Part shown: in pieces, positions 61,170-64,000 of the stretch
Position numbering within the stretch: position 1 is the first letter of the stretch
Layout of the letters: every line of letters starts with the position of its first letter
From: Adineta ricciae
Taxonomy: Eukaryota > Rotifera > Eurotatoria > Adinetida > Adinetidae
Direction of reading: 5' to 3'
Assembly (NCBI GenBank): GCA_905250025.1
Contig: CAJNOJ010000036.1
Coordinates: 124,001-188,000 of the forward strand
DNA length: 64,000 nucleotides
Made by a program: the position numbers and the translations under genes
The notes under the pieces: model-generated
Seen by the model: the letters and a program-made list of their open reading frames with translations, nothing else
Told to the model about the DNA's origin: nothing
Database searches by the model: none

Positions 61170-63675
61170 ATGATTTTCTTCTCTGTGCTACTACTACTAT
61201 TCACAATCGTGAAATCTCAAGATGTTTCAGTTACCTTTCCAACATTTCCTGCCAATACCGGTAGATAATTGTTATTCATAACGATTCTTTCTTTCATTCG
61301 TATATATTTCATCAAGATATTGGATCATGTACATGTGATTTAACAGGAAATGCCTGTGATGCATCGTGTTGTTGCGATCCTGATTGTACATCGAATGATT
61401 TGTTAGCATTCGGATGTGATTCACAAGAAAATCAGTATACGAAGTAAGAATAGCTTGACTTGGGTTGAATGTCATAAGCGATCTGTGAAATATTCACTAT
61501 TTTTATTTGACGATGTTTCATTTTGCCGCTTAGTTATTTTAATTTTTGTAGTCAGTACGATTGCACATAGAAAAATGTCAAGTATTCGTTAGTACATGCA
61601 GCTGATCGAATAGTTCATCATACAATCTATGATTTTCTCCTATGCTTGTTTCTGTTTTAAGGAGTAATTCATGAGAATTTCGCATATTTAGTACTACTCC
61701 CATCTACTCAACCGTTCAATCAACATGTTTCAAAAATTTGTCAATATTTTACACAAATACACCATATGTCATTCAGAAGATGGGTGAACTCGTGTGTATA
61801 GACTACGCTCGTTGTAAGTGTTATATCATAATCTGACGTAAATCTTGAGAAATTCACCTTAGATAGCGGAAGTCAATACTATCAACAACCGAATATTCAA
61901 ACATTGAATGCAGCTGATTTCATCCGAACACTCGACACACAATATAGTGTCACCGCACAGCCAACGATCTCGACTAGTCTCACCAACTATCAAGTAAATA
62001 GATTATTTCGTATAATTACATCACGTCATGTTCTCTACATCGTTTTCGTTTGCTTCAGGTCGGTACTTCAGTATTAGCGTATACGAGCGCGACGGGTGTT
62101 TCGATTTATACATTACCAATAGGATTATTTGGTAATTCATTGTGTTCAGGATCACAAACAATCAGTATGTTGAATCTTCTTGATTTGAATAAATGGGAAT
62201 TCACGATTTCTTGTCTTTCGCTTCGATATAGCTTATATGAACGATTTTACATCGACATGCAATCAGCAGTTGATTGATCAAACAACTTGCACTGGAGCAT
62301 TAAATCCTTTAACATATATCAGTCCATTATGTCTCCTTCGAGTAAAGATAATACTATTCTTTCGATGAATTACTTTTTTGTAATATTTGCGTTGTTTTAG
62401 TCGCCAGCGAACCTCACCGGTATTCTATTTCGAAATATTCACCCAAATAATAGTATTTATTTTCTACAGATAGTTCAGCGCGTGTTTGTAGTACTATGAC
62501 TGGTTCTAATTCAAATTATTCGACAGGTTCTTGTGCAAACGCTTTGCAAAGTGTATGATCGATCGAATTTCTTTTGAAAAAAAAACAATTTCCCTTCTTT
62601 TCAGTTGACTGTAACGATCTATTACACAAATCCAACTGGGATCGTGAATGTCGTTGTGAGTAGCACAACTGGAACTGCACTATCATCCACACCATTTACA
62701 CAAACATTTACTGTTAATTTCGTTCAAGTGAATCTTGATTTTCGTTTGTAAACTATATTTCAATAGTGCGTATTTTTTCAGAATGGTTCAAGTGTGTCGA
62801 GTACGACAAGTAATCCAGGATACCTTCCAGGTGCTGCTTTAGCCAGTAGCACTATCAATGGAACATCGATTACGTATGATTTCATTTAATTCAATAGTTG
62901 ATAGAAGAGAATGTAATCAACTGTTTTCTTTACAGTGTATTGAGTTCTTCACAATTTTCTGTTATACAAGCTGGGTCGAATGGTTTTTGCGATAGTAGCC
63001 TACGTACACCTATTCGTTTTGGCGAAAATATTCAATCAACATGTCAGCTAACGTAATCAACTTCGTTTACTCTAATCATTATATTCATCCGCTCATTTGT
63101 TTAGCTCTACATGTCCTAATTCTTTTGATTTATTTCCAGCAATTGGTTCATCAGACCTTTACGTAGCTGCTTATAGTGATTCAGACACAAATAATGTAAC
63201 CAGTGATTGGTTACCTGTTATCTATTGTACATCACAGTTGGGATCTCCAAATATCCGTCAATGCAACAAAGGAATTTTAAATTCCACGTCGTCTAGTTCA
63301 TGTTATTCAAGATTGGATATTCAAATCGCGTACAGTAATATTGGTTATCTGAGTAATCCACAATCTGTCTTGAGTGCTGTCATTTTTCACTATCAATATG
63401 TAAACATGCGACTCTTCTATCCAGAAAATACGTTCATATCATTTACTATCTCATTCTAGAGTTCTTCAAGTTCCACTGTACAATTTGTAACACAAAGTGT
63501 TACTTTTCAAGACATATCCGCATCACCAACTGTCATACAAGGTCAAGTACCTGCGCCGAATACTCGTTTACCGGCCAACTTCTTCTATCCATTCTCAGTT
63601 AGCAAAGCAACACGATTAAATACATGTGCATCGTTCTCTCTTCTTGCCGTCGTTGTTTTCTGTGCTTTTGTCTAA
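61170..63675 (+). CDS. TCTN: Tectonic family protein (ciliary transition zone)
   Basis: Thirteen exons: 61170-61260, 61317-61443, 61692-61813, 61863-61993, 62059-62164, 62232-62341, 62401-62419, 62470-62552, 62605-62727, 62782-62873, 62936-63052, 63105-63399, 63460-63675; 543 residues. Tectonics are secreted or membrane-tethered parts of the MKS/B9 transition-zone complex that gates ciliary membrane proteins. The family mark is the Cys cluster CTCDLTGNACDASCCCDPDC near the N-terminus, after a signal peptide (MIFFSVLLLLFTIVKS). Further matches are NPGYLPGAALA, CDSSLRTPIRFGENIQSTCQLT, SDWLPVIYC, the QVPAPNTRLPANFFYPF block and a hydrophobic C-terminal segment, which suggests a membrane or lipid anchor. 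Which of TCTN1-3 it matches best cannot be said. The intron between exons 2 and 3 is unusually long (248 bp) and might hide a small exon. Confidence 0.92.
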
Positions 63676-63786
63676 AAGGATAGTTGAAACTTACAGTTCT
63701 ATTTGAATCTTTCTGTCTTTTTTTATTTGCTTTTGTTATTTAAAATATATAGGTTACTGCACATTAGTTCATGGTTTCTCTGTTCA
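63676..63786. other. Short convergent spacer
   Basis: 111 bases between the tectonic stop and the stop of the minus-strand gene. T-rich, with no further feature. Confidence 0.6.
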
Positions 63787-64000
63787 TTATTGTATATTTC
63801 GTAGCGCTTTTATCGCTATTGATCGTACACGTGCTACATCCAATGTTGCAGGTCCAATCACTCGACGATGCTTGCGATAAAATCGGCGCAACTTTTTCCA
63901 AATTTCAGATTGATTGCTAAGACAGATAAATGGTAGTAGGAAAACGACAAAACTGTACAAATAGAATAAATATGCGTTCAGTGCCGCTCCGAAGTCACCC
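63787..64000 (-). CDS. C-terminal part of a membrane protein, possibly a GPCR (cut by the window end)
   Basis: An open frame of 70 residues enters from the right edge and stops at 63,787. It has one long hydrophobic segment (NAYLFYLYSFVVFLLPFICL) followed by a basic tail (EIWKKLRRFYRKHRR). This resembles TM7 plus helix 8 of a rhodopsin-like receptor, although no NPxxY is present. The open frame, the clear topology and a stop just beyond the tail support a real gene; the family is a guess. Confidence 0.55.
   Translation of the reverse strand, partial: GDFGAALNAYLFYLYSFVVFLLPFICLSNQSEIWKKLRRFYRKHRRVIGPATLDVARVRSIAIKALRNIQ

Noticed and set aside
1..64000. Transposons, CRISPR arrays, tRNA and rRNA genes
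   Set aside because: No reverse transcriptase, transposase, terminal repeats, regular repeat-spacer array or convincing cloverleaf was seen on reading, though a covariance search was not possible.

Overview
This is eukaryotic, animal DNA. It is AT-rich, the genes are split by many very short introns (mostly 45-70 bp, GTAAG...TTTTAG), and the proteins are plainly metazoan: rhotekin, diacylglycerol kinase theta, elongin C, DPY30, IFT20, tectonic, PAR-type bZIPs and a rhodopsin-family receptor. The intron style, a divergent F-box protein, LicD-like and lectin-like genes, and an apparent ~3-4% divergent second copy of one region point to a rotifer, most likely bdelloid. That assignment is inference, not proof. 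The multi-exon models were assembled by hand from splice signals, reading phase and remembered family sequences; all add up to whole codons, and none has transcript support.

Left part (1-13,892). A ~3.7 kb block (1-3,707) recurs at ~10,184-13,892. Both copies carry the long second exon of the same low-complexity (poly-Q, poly-S, poly-N, poly-D) gene of unknown family on the minus strand. A first exon for the left copy lies at 9,030-8,668. Single lower-case n characters at 4,339, 13,893 and 30,148 look like contig joins. The first two sit exactly where the repeat relationships break, so the block may be a true tandem duplication or two haplotypes scaffolded in series.

Middle (13,894-37,055). 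In order: a rhotekin gene lacking its first exon; a membrane-anchored protein with two fused LicD domains; a secreted protein with three C-type-lectin-like domains plus sushi-like modules; a divergently placed single-pass receptor with two MAM-like domains; NAA10 (NatA catalytic subunit); a DGK theta whose expected C1 zinc fingers are missing at the n; elongin C; and an intronless peptide-receptor-like GPCR.

Right part (37,056-64,000). A 7.3 kb stretch without recognisable genes is followed by an F-box protein, two paralogous PAR-type bZIP genes on the same strand, DPY30, an SLC5 sodium/solute symporter, and then two cilium genes 123 bp apart on the same strand: IFT20 and a tectonic. The second has a splice acceptor directly before its ATG, the arrangement expected of a trans-spliced operon. 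The window ends in the 3' part of a membrane protein on the minus strand. No tRNA, rRNA, transposon or CRISPR was recognised.
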